From NCBI RefSeq assembly GCF_900115755.1, contig NZ_FOXQ01000001.1, positions 372,001-436,000 on the forward strand: a DNA stretch of 64,000 bases, given 5' to 3'. The notes under the pieces are model-generated. The model was not told the origin of the DNA, ran no database searches, and saw nothing but the letters and a program-made list of their open reading frames with translations. Below, piece by piece: positions 44,844-53,428 of this stretch. This DNA is from Parafilimonas terrae (GTDB lineage: Bacteria; Bacteroidota; Bacteroidia; Chitinophagales; Chitinophagaceae). The position numbers were made by a program, and so were the translations under genes. How positions within the stretch are numbered: position 1 is the stretch's first letter; each line of letters begins with the position of its first letter.

Positions 44844-45500
44844 TCAGGAAAGTGCATCAATAATATTATAACGAACGGCAAATAAAACAAGGCCTGCAGT
44901 ATTACGGCTACCGGTTTTTAAAATGAGGTTATTGCGATGGCCTTCTATGGTACGCACGCTTACACAAAGTTCATCAGCTATTTCATGGTTCGTCATTTCT
45001 CCGCATATTAATTTAAGCACTTCCATTTCACGGGCGGTTAATTCTACGGGAATGTTATTGATGTTTTTATATTTTTTAGATATCGTTCTTGCCCGCTGCA
45101 TTACTTTAAATGCATCCGGCGTAAGATAAAACCCGCAGTCATGGGTTTGCCTTATGGCATCAAACAATTCTTTAGGCTGGCAATTCTTCGATAGAAAACC
45201 AGCAGCACCGCATTCTATCAGCTTTACTACAAAGCGTTCCTGCGAGTATGCAGACAATACAATTATTTTTATAGCAGGATAATTTTTATGAAGGTAATCT
45301 GTAAGATCAAAGCCATTCATTACCGGCATTTCAATATCTATAACGGCTATGTCAATCCCTTTGCTTTTAACTAACCGGTCAATAAACTCTTTACCATTGG
45401 AAGCATCAAACAACACTTCCATATCAGGCTGCGATTGTATCAATTCAATAATGCCCGATTTAAATAAAGCATGATCGTCTGCAACAGCAACTGTTATCAT
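44844..45500 (-). CDS. NarL/LuxR-family response regulator, orphan
   Basis: The protein has 218 residues. The receiver domain (1-120) has the acidic pair D8-D9, the phospho-acceptor D55 in AVIDIEMPV, serine in VLSAYSQE and lysine in FLSKNCQP, so all phosphorylation residues are present. The LuxR-type helix-turn-helix is at about 150-215 (VELTAREMEVLKLICGEMTNHEIA, VSVRTIEGHRNNL). No histidine kinase gene lies beside it. It is probably activated by a kinase coded elsewhere. Confidence 0.95.
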   Translation of the reverse strand: MITVAVADDHALFKSGIIELIQSQPDMEVLFDASNGKEFIDRLVKSKGIDIAVIDIEMPVMNGFDLTDYLHKNYPAIKIIVLSAYSQERFVVKLIECGAAGFLSKNCQPKELFDAIRQTHDCGFYLTPDAFKVMQRARTISKKYKNINNIPVELTAREMEVLKLICGEMTNHEIADELCVSVRTIEGHRNNLILKTGSRNTAGLVLFAVRYNIIDALS

Positions 45501-45692
45501 TGGTACTTGGTTGATATATTAAAGCAACTGGTTATTTTTTTACCGGGATATAGAGCAACAGGCATGTTAGCTGAAGTTTGACTTTTCATGTACTTTGGAT
45601 ATCGTGTTAATGCCGGTAAATTTATTAATTAAATTGATGCATTAAAGCCATATTTCATTATCCGGGGATGAAAATTGTAATCCAGGGATAAT

Positions 45693-45729
45693 AAGAGAGG
45701 CTGCCCGTTTATGCCAGGCAGCCTCTCTT
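45693..45729. terminator. Strong hairpin downstream of the S9 peptidase gene
   Basis: The 13-base arms AAGAGAGGCTGCC (45693-45705) and GGCAGCCTCTCTT (45717-45729) pair perfectly. It lies 22 bases beyond the stop of the minus-strand peptidase gene. The T run is weak on that strand, so it may act with other signals or stabilise the mRNA end. Confidence 0.65.
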
Positions 45730-45751
45730 AAAAATGTTTTCAATTATCTTA

Positions 45752-47653
45752 TTACTTTCCGGCTGTTGGCGGTTTTAAATATTTATCAAGGAAAGCCAGT
45801 GTTTTTTCTGATGTTGTTATCTGGTTTTCTTTCTTTACAAAACCATGTCCTTCATCCGGATAAGTTACATACTCAACCGGCACGCCGTTTTTCTTTACAC
45901 CTTCAACAATTTCATCACTTTCAACAGGCAATACACGCACATCGTTCATGCCCTGGAATACAATTAAGGGTTTTGTTATTTTCTGATAATTGTATAAAGG
46001 TGATGCTTCTTTTAAATGAATACTGTCGCTGGTATTGGGGTCGCCCATTTCTTCATACAAAGCCTTGCGGAACGATTCCCAATAAGGCGGTATGCTGCGC
46101 AAAGTACGCAGCCAGTTGGCAACACCAAATAAATCAACACCCACTTTAAATTCATCAGGGTAACTGCAAAGTGCATTCAGCACCATGCAGCCGCCATAAC
46201 TGCCACCATAAATACCAATGGCATTGCTGTCAATATAATCCTGCTCAGCCAGCCATTTCCTGCCCCATACACAGTCTTTAAGATCAGCATTACCATGATC
46301 TTTATTATCCATTTTATAGAACGTTTTTCCATAACCACTGCTGCCGCGGTTATTCACAGCAAGCACTGCATAACCATGATTAACAAGATATTGAATAGCA
46401 TTGCTGAAACCAATACGGCTTTGACCGCCGGGGCCGCCATGCACCCAAACCAAAGCGCCCACTTTATTACCGGCGCCCGCCTGCAATGGCTTATAATAAA
46501 TAGCAGGAATTTCTTTACCGTCAAAAGATTTAAAGCGGACCACCTCTGCTTTTACCAAATCATTTTCATCTATTTCTTTGTTCAAGGTTGATGTAAGCTG
46601 TTTTAACTGTTTGCTTTCAATATTATAAGCATACAAATTGTTAGGGCTCGTACTGCTGCCCACAGACAGCAATAAGTTTTTTTCTGACGGCGATATGATA
46701 ACACTCTGCACATCACCATCTTTAATTTCAGGGAAAGGAATTTCTTTATTTGAAGCATGATCAAATAATAACACCTTGTTTTTGCCATCGTCGTTTATAA
46801 AGATGGTATGATATTTTTCATGGTCGCTTAAACTCATGCCTGCCACATCCCATTTATCTTCATAAATTTTATCAGCCTTGCCGCTGTTGATGTTATACTT
46901 TACGAGATAACTGAATTCATTACCATCGTTTGTGGTGTAATATAAAATACTGTCGTTTTTTTCTATAGACTGCAGGTTCCAGTTAGCTTCCTTATCGTTG
47001 CTCAGGCGTTTGGTTGTCTTTGTATCACGGTCATACAGGTACAGTTCGTTTTTATCGGTAGTAATACTTTTATTTAAACCAATATATTTTTCGCTTTTGC
47101 TGATGCCTGCTATATCATAAGCAGAATCGTTTTCATAAAGCAGGCTGGCTTTCCAGGTGGCAGTATCAATCTTCCACAAGTCAAATACCTGCGGATTACG
47201 CTGGTTGCTGGTAATATACATCGCCGTTTTATCATCGCTCCAGCCATAGAAATTATTAGCGCTGCCGGCCCAGGGCGTAATATCTTTTGCGCCTGTATCG
47301 GTTTTGCTCTTGAGGTAAAGATGCGAATTTTCATTACCACCCTGGTCTGCAGAATAAATGAATTTTTCAGTTCCGGGCAAATAATCAATCGCAAAAAAAG
47401 ATTCTTTGGCAGATGTTGTTAAAGGCGTTACTGCCGTATCTGCAACGTTCAGCTCATATACATTATAAATGCCGGTGCTGTTATTGTTTATAAGCACCTT
47501 GCTTTCATCACTGTTAAAACCTGCCGCGCCAACGGAAAGGTTATTATATAGTTGCTGGATGGTGTATTGTTTTGGCATGCGGGCCTCTTGTTCCGGTTGA
47601 TTGCAACTGATAAATAAGAGCAGCAACGCTGCAGCAGTCAGGTGTTTAAGCAT
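45752..47653 (-). CDS. Prolyl oligopeptidase family (S9) serine peptidase, lipoprotein
   Basis: The start at 47653 (MLKHLTAAALLLLFISC) gives a lipoprotein signal; the longer ATG at 47710 adds a basic, non-signal extension. The protein has 633 residues. A beta-propeller (about 30-360) is built of repeats such as GWSDDKTAMYITSN. The alpha/beta-hydrolase domain (about 370-633) has VWVHGGPGGQ, the nucleophile in YGGSYGGCM, the aspartate in QGMNDVRV and the histidine in DEGHGF. It cleaves short peptides, probably in the periplasm or outer membrane, for peptide feeding. It is a single gene. Confidence 0.93.
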   Translation of the reverse strand: MLKHLTAAALLLLFISCNQPEQEARMPKQYTIQQLYNNLSVGAAGFNSDESKVLINNNSTGIYNVYELNVADTAVTPLTTSAKESFFAIDYLPGTEKFIYSADQGGNENSHLYLKSKTDTGAKDITPWAGSANNFYGWSDDKTAMYITSNQRNPQVFDLWKIDTATWKASLLYENDSAYDIAGISKSEKYIGLNKSITTDKNELYLYDRDTKTTKRLSNDKEANWNLQSIEKNDSILYYTTNDGNEFSYLVKYNINSGKADKIYEDKWDVAGMSLSDHEKYHTIFINDDGKNKVLLFDHASNKEIPFPEIKDGDVQSVIISPSEKNLLLSVGSSTSPNNLYAYNIESKQLKQLTSTLNKEIDENDLVKAEVVRFKSFDGKEIPAIYYKPLQAGAGNKVGALVWVHGGPGGQSRIGFSNAIQYLVNHGYAVLAVNNRGSSGYGKTFYKMDNKDHGNADLKDCVWGRKWLAEQDYIDSNAIGIYGGSYGGCMVLNALCSYPDEFKVGVDLFGVANWLRTLRSIPPYWESFRKALYEEMGDPNTSDSIHLKEASPLYNYQKITKPLIVFQGMNDVRVLPVESDEIVEGVKKNGVPVEYVTYPDEGHGFVKKENQITTSEKTLAFLDKYLKPPTAGK

Positions 47654-47785
47654 ATAATTGGTTTTGAACGAAACTACGGAAGTTTTCCGCTTATAAAAAA
47701 TGCGGCGCATTAACTACAACTGCTTTGCCTTAACGTTAAATTTTATCCTAATTCTGAAAAAATAACCCATCACCTGCCTATTGCA

Positions 47786-47793
47786 TAAATTTG
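47786..47793 (+). promoter_or_regulatory. Putative -7 box of ispG
   Basis: TAAATTTG fits the Bacteroidota sigma-A -7 consensus TAnnTTTG exactly and lies six bases before the ATG at 47800, which would give a leaderless or nearly leaderless mRNA. A TTTG -33 element at the standard spacing is not seen, so confidence is moderate. It also argues against the in-frame TTG at 47791 as start. Confidence 0.4.
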
Positions 47794-47799
47794 CAGCCT

Positions 47800-49899
47800 A
47801 TGCAGCTATATTGCAATTCACTTACGGCGTACAGCCGCTTAAAAACCCGGGAAGTAAAGATTGGGGATCTTTTATTGGGAAACCTGCACCCGGTGCGTGT
47901 GCAAACCATGACGACTACCGATACGATGGATACAATTGCCACGGTTGAACAAACCATCCGTTGTATCGAAGCCGGCGCAGAACTGGTGCGCATTACAGCG
48001 CCTTCAAAAAAAGATGCGGAAAATTTACTCAACATAAAAAATGAACTGCATAAACGTGGTTATACAACGCCGCTGGTGGCAGATATTCATTTCACACCCA
48101 ATGCAGCGGAAATTGCAGCCCGCATAGTTGAAAAGGTTAGGGTTAACCCAGGCAATTATGTTGACAAGAAAAAGTTTGAACAAATTGAATATTCCGATGC
48201 AGAATATGCAGAAGAGATAGACCGCATACGCAACCGCTTTACGCCGCTGGTTAAAATTTGTAAGGAATATGGAACGGCTATGCGTATTGGCACCAATCAT
48301 GGCTCTTTGAGCGACAGGATCATGAGCCGTTATGGCGATACGCCCATGGGCATGGTGGAAAGCGCAATGGAATTTCTGCGCATAGCGAGAAATGAAAGCT
48401 ACCACAATATTGTATTAAGCATGAAGGCCAGTAACACACTGGTTATGGTGCAGGCTTACCGGTTGCTGGTGAATACCATGTTTGAAGAGTTTGGCGAAAT
48501 ATATCCTTTACACCTCGGCGTTACTGAAGCCGGCGATGGCGAAGACGGACGAATAAAAAGCGCTGTGGGCATCGGCACTTTAATGGAAGACGGATTAGGC
48601 GATACGATACGTGTATCACTTACAGAAGACCCTGAATTTGAAATACCGGTTTGTAAAGATTTGGTGAAGCGTTATGAAAACCGTGAGCACCATTCACCTG
48701 TAGCTGATTTGTTGCAGAAGATAAAGTCCACAGTTCACAGTCAACCGTTCACAGAAGAACTTTCAACTGCACAACGGTCATCGGCTGACAGTCACCGGTT
48801 AACCTTGCCCTACAATCCTTTTGAGTACAAACGCAGGATTACAAACGAAGTAAATAATATTGGCGGCACATTGGTACCAGTTGCAGTGGCTGATTTCATG
48901 CAGAAAGAAAAGATCAATGCGGAAGATTTAAAAGTTATTGGTTATAGTTATGATGCTGCAACGGATAAATGGAATATTGGCGACTCCGCCGCAGATTATA
49001 TTTATACAGCAAATAAAACCTTAGACTTTCATTTGCCCGGCACGTTAAAAGTTATATGCAATGCTAAAACGTGGTTAGAAGCTAAAAACTCTCTGTCCTC
49101 TGGAGAGGGCCGGGAAGAGGCCGCTTTCCCATTGTTTGAAGGCGTTGACTATCTTGATATAGCGGAAAAATCAGCTAAACAAAATTTTATTGCGATTGAT
49201 GTTCATACGATTGATAAGGAAATAAAAGAAAGGATTTTCGACCAGGTTGCCACCGACGTAACCGCTGTTCTTTGCCTGTATTCAACCAACAAACACAGCA
49301 TGGCAGATGTGCGCCGCAATATTATTGAACTGATGGAACGCAACATAAAAGCGCCTGTTATTATTTGTGTTGAAAGCCATTGCGCTTCGGTGGATGAACA
49401 GCTTATTCAATTTTCGGCAGAAGCAGGCGCTTTACTGCTTGATGGTTTTGGCGATGGTATATGGCTGATGAATGATCCTCAAAAAATGAGTAACACACGG
49501 GTAAGCGGCCGTAATTATATTGCTGTTGCCAACAATCATCAATTCCTTAATGCAACATCATTTTCCATATTGCAGGCAACCCGCACCCGCATTTCAAAAA
49601 CCGAATACATCAGTTGTCCAAGCTGTGGAAGAACATTGTTTGAACTGCAGGAAACCACCGCAAAAATCCGTGCGGTAACCAATCATTTAAAGGGTGTAAA
49701 AATTGCCATTATGGGTTGCATTGTAAACGGCCCCGGCGAAATGGCTGACGCCGATTTTGGTTATGTGGGCAGCGGCGTTGGCAAAATAACTTTATACAAA
49801 GGCAAAGAGGTTATTAAACGTAATGTTGACAGCAATGTAGCAGTTGATGAGCTGATCAATCTTATTAAAGATTACGGCGCCTGGATTGAACCGGTGTAA
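47800..49899 (+). CDS. ispG: 4-hydroxy-3-methylbut-2-en-1-yl diphosphate synthase, large Bacteroidota form
   Basis: The ATG at 47800 (MQLYCNSLTAYSR) is the likely start. The protein has 699 residues, much longer than the 370 of E. coli, as it carries the inserted domain known in Bacteroidota, Chlamydia and plants. The N-terminal TIM barrel has VRVQTMTTTDTMD, PLVADIHFTPNAAE, RVNPGNYVD and LGVTEAGDGEDG. The C-terminal domain has the 4Fe-4S cysteines (SCPSCGRT and MGCIVNGPGE). It makes HMBPP from MEcPP in the MEP isoprenoid pathway, using reduced ferredoxin or flavodoxin. Two low-complexity segments, near residues 310-334 and 430-441, are coded by repeat-like DNA. Confidence 0.96.
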   Translation: MQLYCNSLTAYSRLKTREVKIGDLLLGNLHPVRVQTMTTTDTMDTIATVEQTIRCIEAGAELVRITAPSKKDAENLLNIKNELHKRGYTTPLVADIHFTPNAAEIAARIVEKVRVNPGNYVDKKKFEQIEYSDAEYAEEIDRIRNRFTPLVKICKEYGTAMRIGTNHGSLSDRIMSRYGDTPMGMVESAMEFLRIARNESYHNIVLSMKASNTLVMVQAYRLLVNTMFEEFGEIYPLHLGVTEAGDGEDGRIKSAVGIGTLMEDGLGDTIRVSLTEDPEFEIPVCKDLVKRYENREHHSPVADLLQKIKSTVHSQPFTEELSTAQRSSADSHRLTLPYNPFEYKRRITNEVNNIGGTLVPVAVADFMQKEKINAEDLKVIGYSYDAATDKWNIGDSAADYIYTANKTLDFHLPGTLKVICNAKTWLEAKNSLSSGEGREEAAFPLFEGVDYLDIAEKSAKQNFIAIDVHTIDKEIKERIFDQVATDVTAVLCLYSTNKHSMADVRRNIIELMERNIKAPVIICVESHCASVDEQLIQFSAEAGALLLDGFGDGIWLMNDPQKMSNTRVSGRNYIAVANNHQFLNATSFSILQATRTRISKTEYISCPSCGRTLFELQETTAKIRAVTNHLKGVKIAIMGCIVNGPGEMADADFGYVGSGVGKITLYKGKEVIKRNVDSNVAVDELINLIKDYGAWIEPV
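48728..48800 (+). repeat. CACAGTTCACAGTC-type repeat inside ispG
   Basis: A run of related words (CACAGTTCACAGTC, AACCGTTCACAG, ACGGTCATCGG, CTGACAGTCACCGG) lies in frame within the linker before the inserted domain. Such words are typical of short intergenic repeats in Bacteroidota rather than of coding sequence. It codes for the polar stretch STVHSQPFTEELSTAQRSS. Confidence 0.55.
49089..49120 (+). repeat. CTCTCC-GGAGAGGG-type palindromic repeat inside ispG
   Basis: The segment with CTCTGTCCTCTGGAGAGGG followed by CCGGGAAGAGG is in frame and codes NSLSSGEGREEA. CCTCT pairs with GGAGAGG-type words, as in the short palindromic repeats found between genes in many Bacteroidota. It lies in a second variable loop of the IspG inserted domain. 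Confidence 0.5.
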
Positions 49900-49973
49900 A
49901 AAAGTTTACTCTTTTCTTTGCAAGGCGTTCATATCTTAAAGATGCAGAACCTCCTTATTATTTGACGCAAGCA

Positions 49974-50453
49974 ATGCAGATGGCAGATTATACACAACAA
50001 ACGCCCATTAAAGTTCCAAGATTTGAAGAAGATGCTGGTTTTTATACAACACCAGTTAGAAGCGCTTTAATGTCGAAAATCAAGAGCAAGGATACAAAGC
50101 CTGAAATTTTATTTCGAAAAAAGTTATGGGCTTCTGGTCTTCGATACAGGAAATATAATAAAAATTTGCCGGGCAATCCTGATATAGTAATAAAGAAATA
50201 TAAACTTGTAATATTTATTGATGGGGAATTTTGGCATGGCTATAAATGGAATGAAAAAAAAGGCAAGATCAAGGCAAATAGGGGGTTTTGGATACCTAAG
50301 ATTGAGAGGAATATGCAACGGGATTTAGAAAACAACACAAAAATTGCTGCCTTAGGGTATAAGGTCTTCCGGTTTTGGAATAATGAAATAATTAAAAGAC
50401 CACAAACCTGCTTGGATATGGTATTTGGATATATACATTCTTTGCACATATAA
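49974..50453 (+). CDS. Vsr-type very short patch repair endonuclease
   Basis: The start is 49974 (MQMADYTQQT) or 49980; the protein has about 159 residues. Vsr motifs: RSALMSKIKSKDTKPE near 29-44, GLRYRKYNKNLPGNPDIV with the catalytic aspartate D70, VIFIDGEFWHGYKWN and FWIPKIERNMQRD. Vsr nicks next to T:G mismatches formed when 5-methylcytosine deaminates. The cysteines of the zinc site seen in E. coli Vsr are absent (GEFWHGY instead of GCFWH...C). The gene lies 70 bases before the cytosine methyltransferase, a standard pairing. AT-rich, likely acquired with the island. Confidence 0.9.
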   Translation: MQMADYTQQTPIKVPRFEEDAGFYTTPVRSALMSKIKSKDTKPEILFRKKLWASGLRYRKYNKNLPGNPDIVIKKYKLVIFIDGEFWHGYKWNEKKGKIKANRGFWIPKIERNMQRDLENNTKIAALGYKVFRFWNNEIIKRPQTCLDMVFGYIHSLHI

Positions 50454-50484
50454 CATCTACTATATTTTTTTTCGGCGGTTTCTA

Positions 50485-50511
50485 TAAATTTGTAACCATT
50501 GTATAAGGTTA
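50485..50511 (+). promoter_or_regulatory. Putative promoter and operator of the methyltransferase gene
   Basis: TAAATTTG at 50485-50492 matches the Bacteroidota -7 consensus exactly. It is followed at once by the small dyad TAACC (50493-50497) and GGTTA (50507-50511), which would overlap the transcription start, 12 bases before the ATG at 50524. The methyltransferase has an N-terminal helix-turn-helix, so self-repression at this site is an attractive inference. Confidence 0.4.
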
Positions 50512-50523
50512 TATAACTTGGTT

Positions 50524-51762
50524 ATGAAAGAATATTTATCATTGTCAGAAACTTCAAAACTTATTGGAAAAAGTAAAGAAACATTAAGACGGTGGGACAG
50601 AGATGGCAAGCTAAATGCTGTAAGAGAACCAATTAGCAATTATAGGGTTTATGAAAAAGCTAAGGTTCAAACTTTATTTGCAAACTTGTTAGGTGAAAAT
50701 ATCGAAGAAGAAACGTCCAATTTTGTTAAAGCCAAAAAGGATTATAAAGTACTGGAATTATTTGCGGGTGCCGGAGGATTTGCTGTGGGTATGGAAAAGT
50801 CAGGCTTAAAATGTGTTGCCCTAAATGAAATTGATAAATGGGCTTGCCAAACTTTACGTCAAAACAGGCCTGCTTGGAAAGTTTTGGAAGGTGATATAAG
50901 GGCATTTGATTTCACTGAGTATAAAGATAAAGTTGATGTTGTTACAGGCGGTTTCCCTTGCCAGGCATTTAGCTATGCGGGTAAAAAATTAGGGCTTGCA
51001 GATGCAAGAGGAACCCTTTTCTATGAGTTTGCCAGGGTTGTAAAAGAAGTAAATCCTCCCATTTGCATTGGCGAAAATGTACGTGGTTTATTAAGCCACG
51101 CAAATGGAAAAACTTTGCAAGGGATGATCTCAATATTGAGTGAGATTGGATATAACGTTGCACCTGTACAAGTTTTAAAGGCAATCAATTTTAAAGTGCC
51201 TCAAAAAAGGGAACGGCTTATTTTAGTTGCTATCAGAAAGGATATAGACTTACAATATTATTACCCAAAACCTTATAAAAAAGTGTATAATTTGGAAGAT
51301 GCTTTAAAGAAAGGGGATTTGTTTTGTAACAATGTGCCAAAATCAAAGGGCGCTAAATATCCTGAAAGCAAAAAGCAAGTGTTAGATCTTGTACCACCAA
51401 AAGGTTATTGGCGCGATTTACCAATAGAAGTCCAAAAACAATTTATGGGAAAAAGTTTTTACCTCGGTGGTGGTAAAACAGGTATGGCGCGCAGAATTGG
51501 ATGGGATGAACCTTGCCTTACTTTAACCTGTAGTCCAGCGCAAAAGCAAACTGAACGTTGCCATCCCGATGAGACGAGGCCTTTTACAATAAGAGAGTAT
51601 GCCCGTATCCAGACTTTTCCTGATGATTGGGAGTTTTCCGGTTCTTTGGCGCAGCAATACAAACAAATAGGGAATGCGGTACCTGTTAATTTAGGATGTG
51701 AAGTAGGTTATTCAATTATCAAGTTTTTAAATAAGTACTATGATTTAAATTCAAAGAGCTGA
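50524..51762 (+). CDS. DNA (cytosine-5)-methyltransferase with N-terminal MerR-like helix-turn-helix
   Basis: The start at 50524 (MKEYLSLSETSKLIG) is an ATG; an in-frame TTG lies two codons upstream. The protein has 412 residues. Residues 1-55 form a MerR/excisionase-like helix-turn-helix (SKLIGKSKETLRRWDRDGKL). The methyltransferase follows with motif I LELFAGAGGFAVGM, motif IV GGFPCQAFS (Cys146), motif VI IGENVRGL, motif VIII QKRERLILV and motif X YKQIGNAVPV. It protects host DNA from the convergent endonuclease gene, with which it overlaps by 25 bases. The N-terminal domain may let it regulate its own gene. AT-rich. Confidence 0.95.
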   Translation: MKEYLSLSETSKLIGKSKETLRRWDRDGKLNAVREPISNYRVYEKAKVQTLFANLLGENIEEETSNFVKAKKDYKVLELFAGAGGFAVGMEKSGLKCVALNEIDKWACQTLRQNRPAWKVLEGDIRAFDFTEYKDKVDVVTGGFPCQAFSYAGKKLGLADARGTLFYEFARVVKEVNPPICIGENVRGLLSHANGKTLQGMISILSEIGYNVAPVQVLKAINFKVPQKRERLILVAIRKDIDLQYYYPKPYKKVYNLEDALKKGDLFCNNVPKSKGAKYPESKKQVLDLVPPKGYWRDLPIEVQKQFMGKSFYLGGGKTGMARRIGWDEPCLTLTCSPAQKQTERCHPDETRPFTIREYARIQTFPDDWEFSGSLAQQYKQIGNAVPVNLGCEVGYSIIKFLNKYYDLNSKS

Positions 51763-52460
51763 GAGCTTTCAATTTCATTAGCAAGTCCTTCAAGACCTTT
51801 GCTAATTGCATTATTTGTATCTATGCCTCCAATTAATAAATGAAGTCCTGAAACCAAGCCCTCATAGAACTTTGGAAATCCAGTAACTCTTTGCCAGAAT
51901 TCTTTGCCAATTATAACTGGATGAACTTTGTCTATGACTTTATAATGCATGCTTAATTCCTCTTTCTCACCATAAAGTACGCCCACAATAAAATCGGTAT
52001 TATTAATATTTTTAGAGATCTTGTTTGTTCTTGCAAGATTTATTGTATCAGTAAATTTTTTAATCAGAGGTTTTACATCTTCGGAATTTATAGTGTTAGG
52101 GCCTGATTTAAGTTGGCACCATTTTCTACGGTTATCAATTTTATCAGTAAATTCTATATCCATGCCCTTAATCAAAGACCCTTCTGCAATTTTCAAGTCA
52201 ACGAACATATTTTGTATCCTTGTTCCGAATGAAGTATTAATAGAAGTTCCTAAAACTCTCGGATAATAAAGTGCCTTAGCAACACCCATGGGCGTATAAT
52301 TATCTTCCAGTAATTTCGATAGATATTTTACAACTATAGGATTTATATTATACTTCTTCAGCTTTGAATGCACATTTATAGAGGCGTTAATATGATTTTC
52401 AAAAATATAAACCTTAAAATATTCTACAATTTCCTGTATTAATTCATCTTGTGTTTTCAT
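51738..52460 (-). CDS. Type II restriction endonuclease, PD-(D/E)xK-like
   Basis: The start at 52460 (MKTQDELIQEIVEY) is chosen; the ATG at 52511 would overlap the FAH gene. The protein has 240 residues. The likely active site is GMD101IEF and, after a spacer, KWCQ116LK118SGPN, a variant of PD-(E/Q)xK. TSFGTRIQNMFVDL precedes it. The sequence recalls the PmeII-type endonuclease family, but this rests on memory of the family, not on a search. Convergent overlap of 25 bases with the cytosine methyltransferase and the nearby vsr gene strongly support an R-M role. Recognition sequence unknown. Confidence 0.8.
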   Translation of the reverse strand: MKTQDELIQEIVEYFKVYIFENHINASINVHSKLKKYNINPIVVKYLSKLLEDNYTPMGVAKALYYPRVLGTSINTSFGTRIQNMFVDLKIAEGSLIKGMDIEFTDKIDNRRKWCQLKSGPNTINSEDVKPLIKKFTDTINLARTNKISKNINNTDFIVGVLYGEKEELSMHYKVIDKVHPVIIGKEFWQRVTGFPKFYEGLVSGLHLLIGGIDTNNAISKGLEGLANEIESSQLFEFKS

Positions 52461-52488
52461 GTAACTCTTTTTGAAAGCATTCCAACTA

Positions 52489-53319
52489 TTACATCCTGTA
52501 TGCCACCACATTCACCAGCACGCCAATATTTTCAATACCAATTGAAATTTCGTCGCCGGATTGTAAGGTAAATTCATTCGGAGGAATGATGCCTGTGCCG
52601 GTCATTAAAAAGCAACCGTGTTCAAAAATGTTTTCACGGTATAAATATTCAGCAAGCTCCTTAAAGTTTCTTTTCATGCGGTTTAACTGTATGGAGCCTT
52701 CAAACACAATTTCATCGCCTCTTTTAATACTTAAATTGATGGTTGTATCCAATGAAATTTCGTTCCCGGGAACATATAAACAAGGGCCGAGTGCAGCACT
52801 GCGGTAATACAGCTTTGCCTGGGGCAGATACAAGGGGTTTTCACCCTCAATATCCCTGGAGCTCATATCGTTGCCAATGGTATAAGCAACAATTTTTCCT
52901 TTTGAATTAATAAGCAGTGTGCATTCGGGCTCAGGCACATTCCATTTGGAATCTTTACGAATGAATACTTCTTCACCCGGTGCTGAAACGCTGTGCGGCA
53001 AAGCCTTAAAAAATAATTCAGGCCTTTCAGCATTATACACTTTACTGTAAAAATCTGCACCACCCGCATCTTTACTCTCTTCCATTCTTGCATCGCGGCT
53101 GCGTAAATAAGTAACGCCTGCAGCCCATACTTCCTGCCTGCCTATAGGTGCAAGCATTTTTATTTCATTCCAGTTTACAGTAATTTTTTCTGATGAAACA
53201 GATGACAGGTATTCAAATAAATTATCACGGTTTATCAGTGCATCAAAGTCTTCGTTCAATACAAAATGTTCTTCATTGCGCTGAAGAAAAATGCCGGCAG
53301 AGGTTTTAAATAATTTCAT
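52489..53319 (-). CDS. Fumarylacetoacetate hydrolase family protein, probable keto-deoxy sugar acid dehydratase
   Basis: The protein has 276 residues. The FAH-family C-terminal domain has metal ligands in WNVPEPECTLLINS (ExE), AYTIGNDMSSRDIEGEN and LYLPQAKLYYRSAALGP. The LYLPQAK segment and ExE spacing suggest the branch acting as 2-keto-3-deoxy-arabinonate/xylonate dehydratase rather than fumarylacetoacetase. It is on the same strand as an altronate dehydratase family gene 268 bases upstream; together they suggest a sugar acid pathway. The exact reaction is uncertain. Confidence 0.82.
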   Translation of the reverse strand: MKLFKTSAGIFLQRNEEHFVLNEDFDALINRDNLFEYLSSVSSEKITVNWNEIKMLAPIGRQEVWAAGVTYLRSRDARMEESKDAGGADFYSKVYNAERPELFFKALPHSVSAPGEEVFIRKDSKWNVPEPECTLLINSKGKIVAYTIGNDMSSRDIEGENPLYLPQAKLYYRSAALGPCLYVPGNEISLDTTINLSIKRGDEIVFEGSIQLNRMKRNFKELAEYLYRENIFEHGCFLMTGTGIIPPNEFTLQSGDEISIGIENIGVLVNVVAYRM

Positions 53320-53428
53320 TGTAGCTAATTGATTATATGGTATGGTTAAATATATAGGTTATTTAATAAAGTGCTTAAGAGAGGCCGTTTGCTGTATGTT
53401 GTTATTGTTATTCACTCAATCTCGTATA

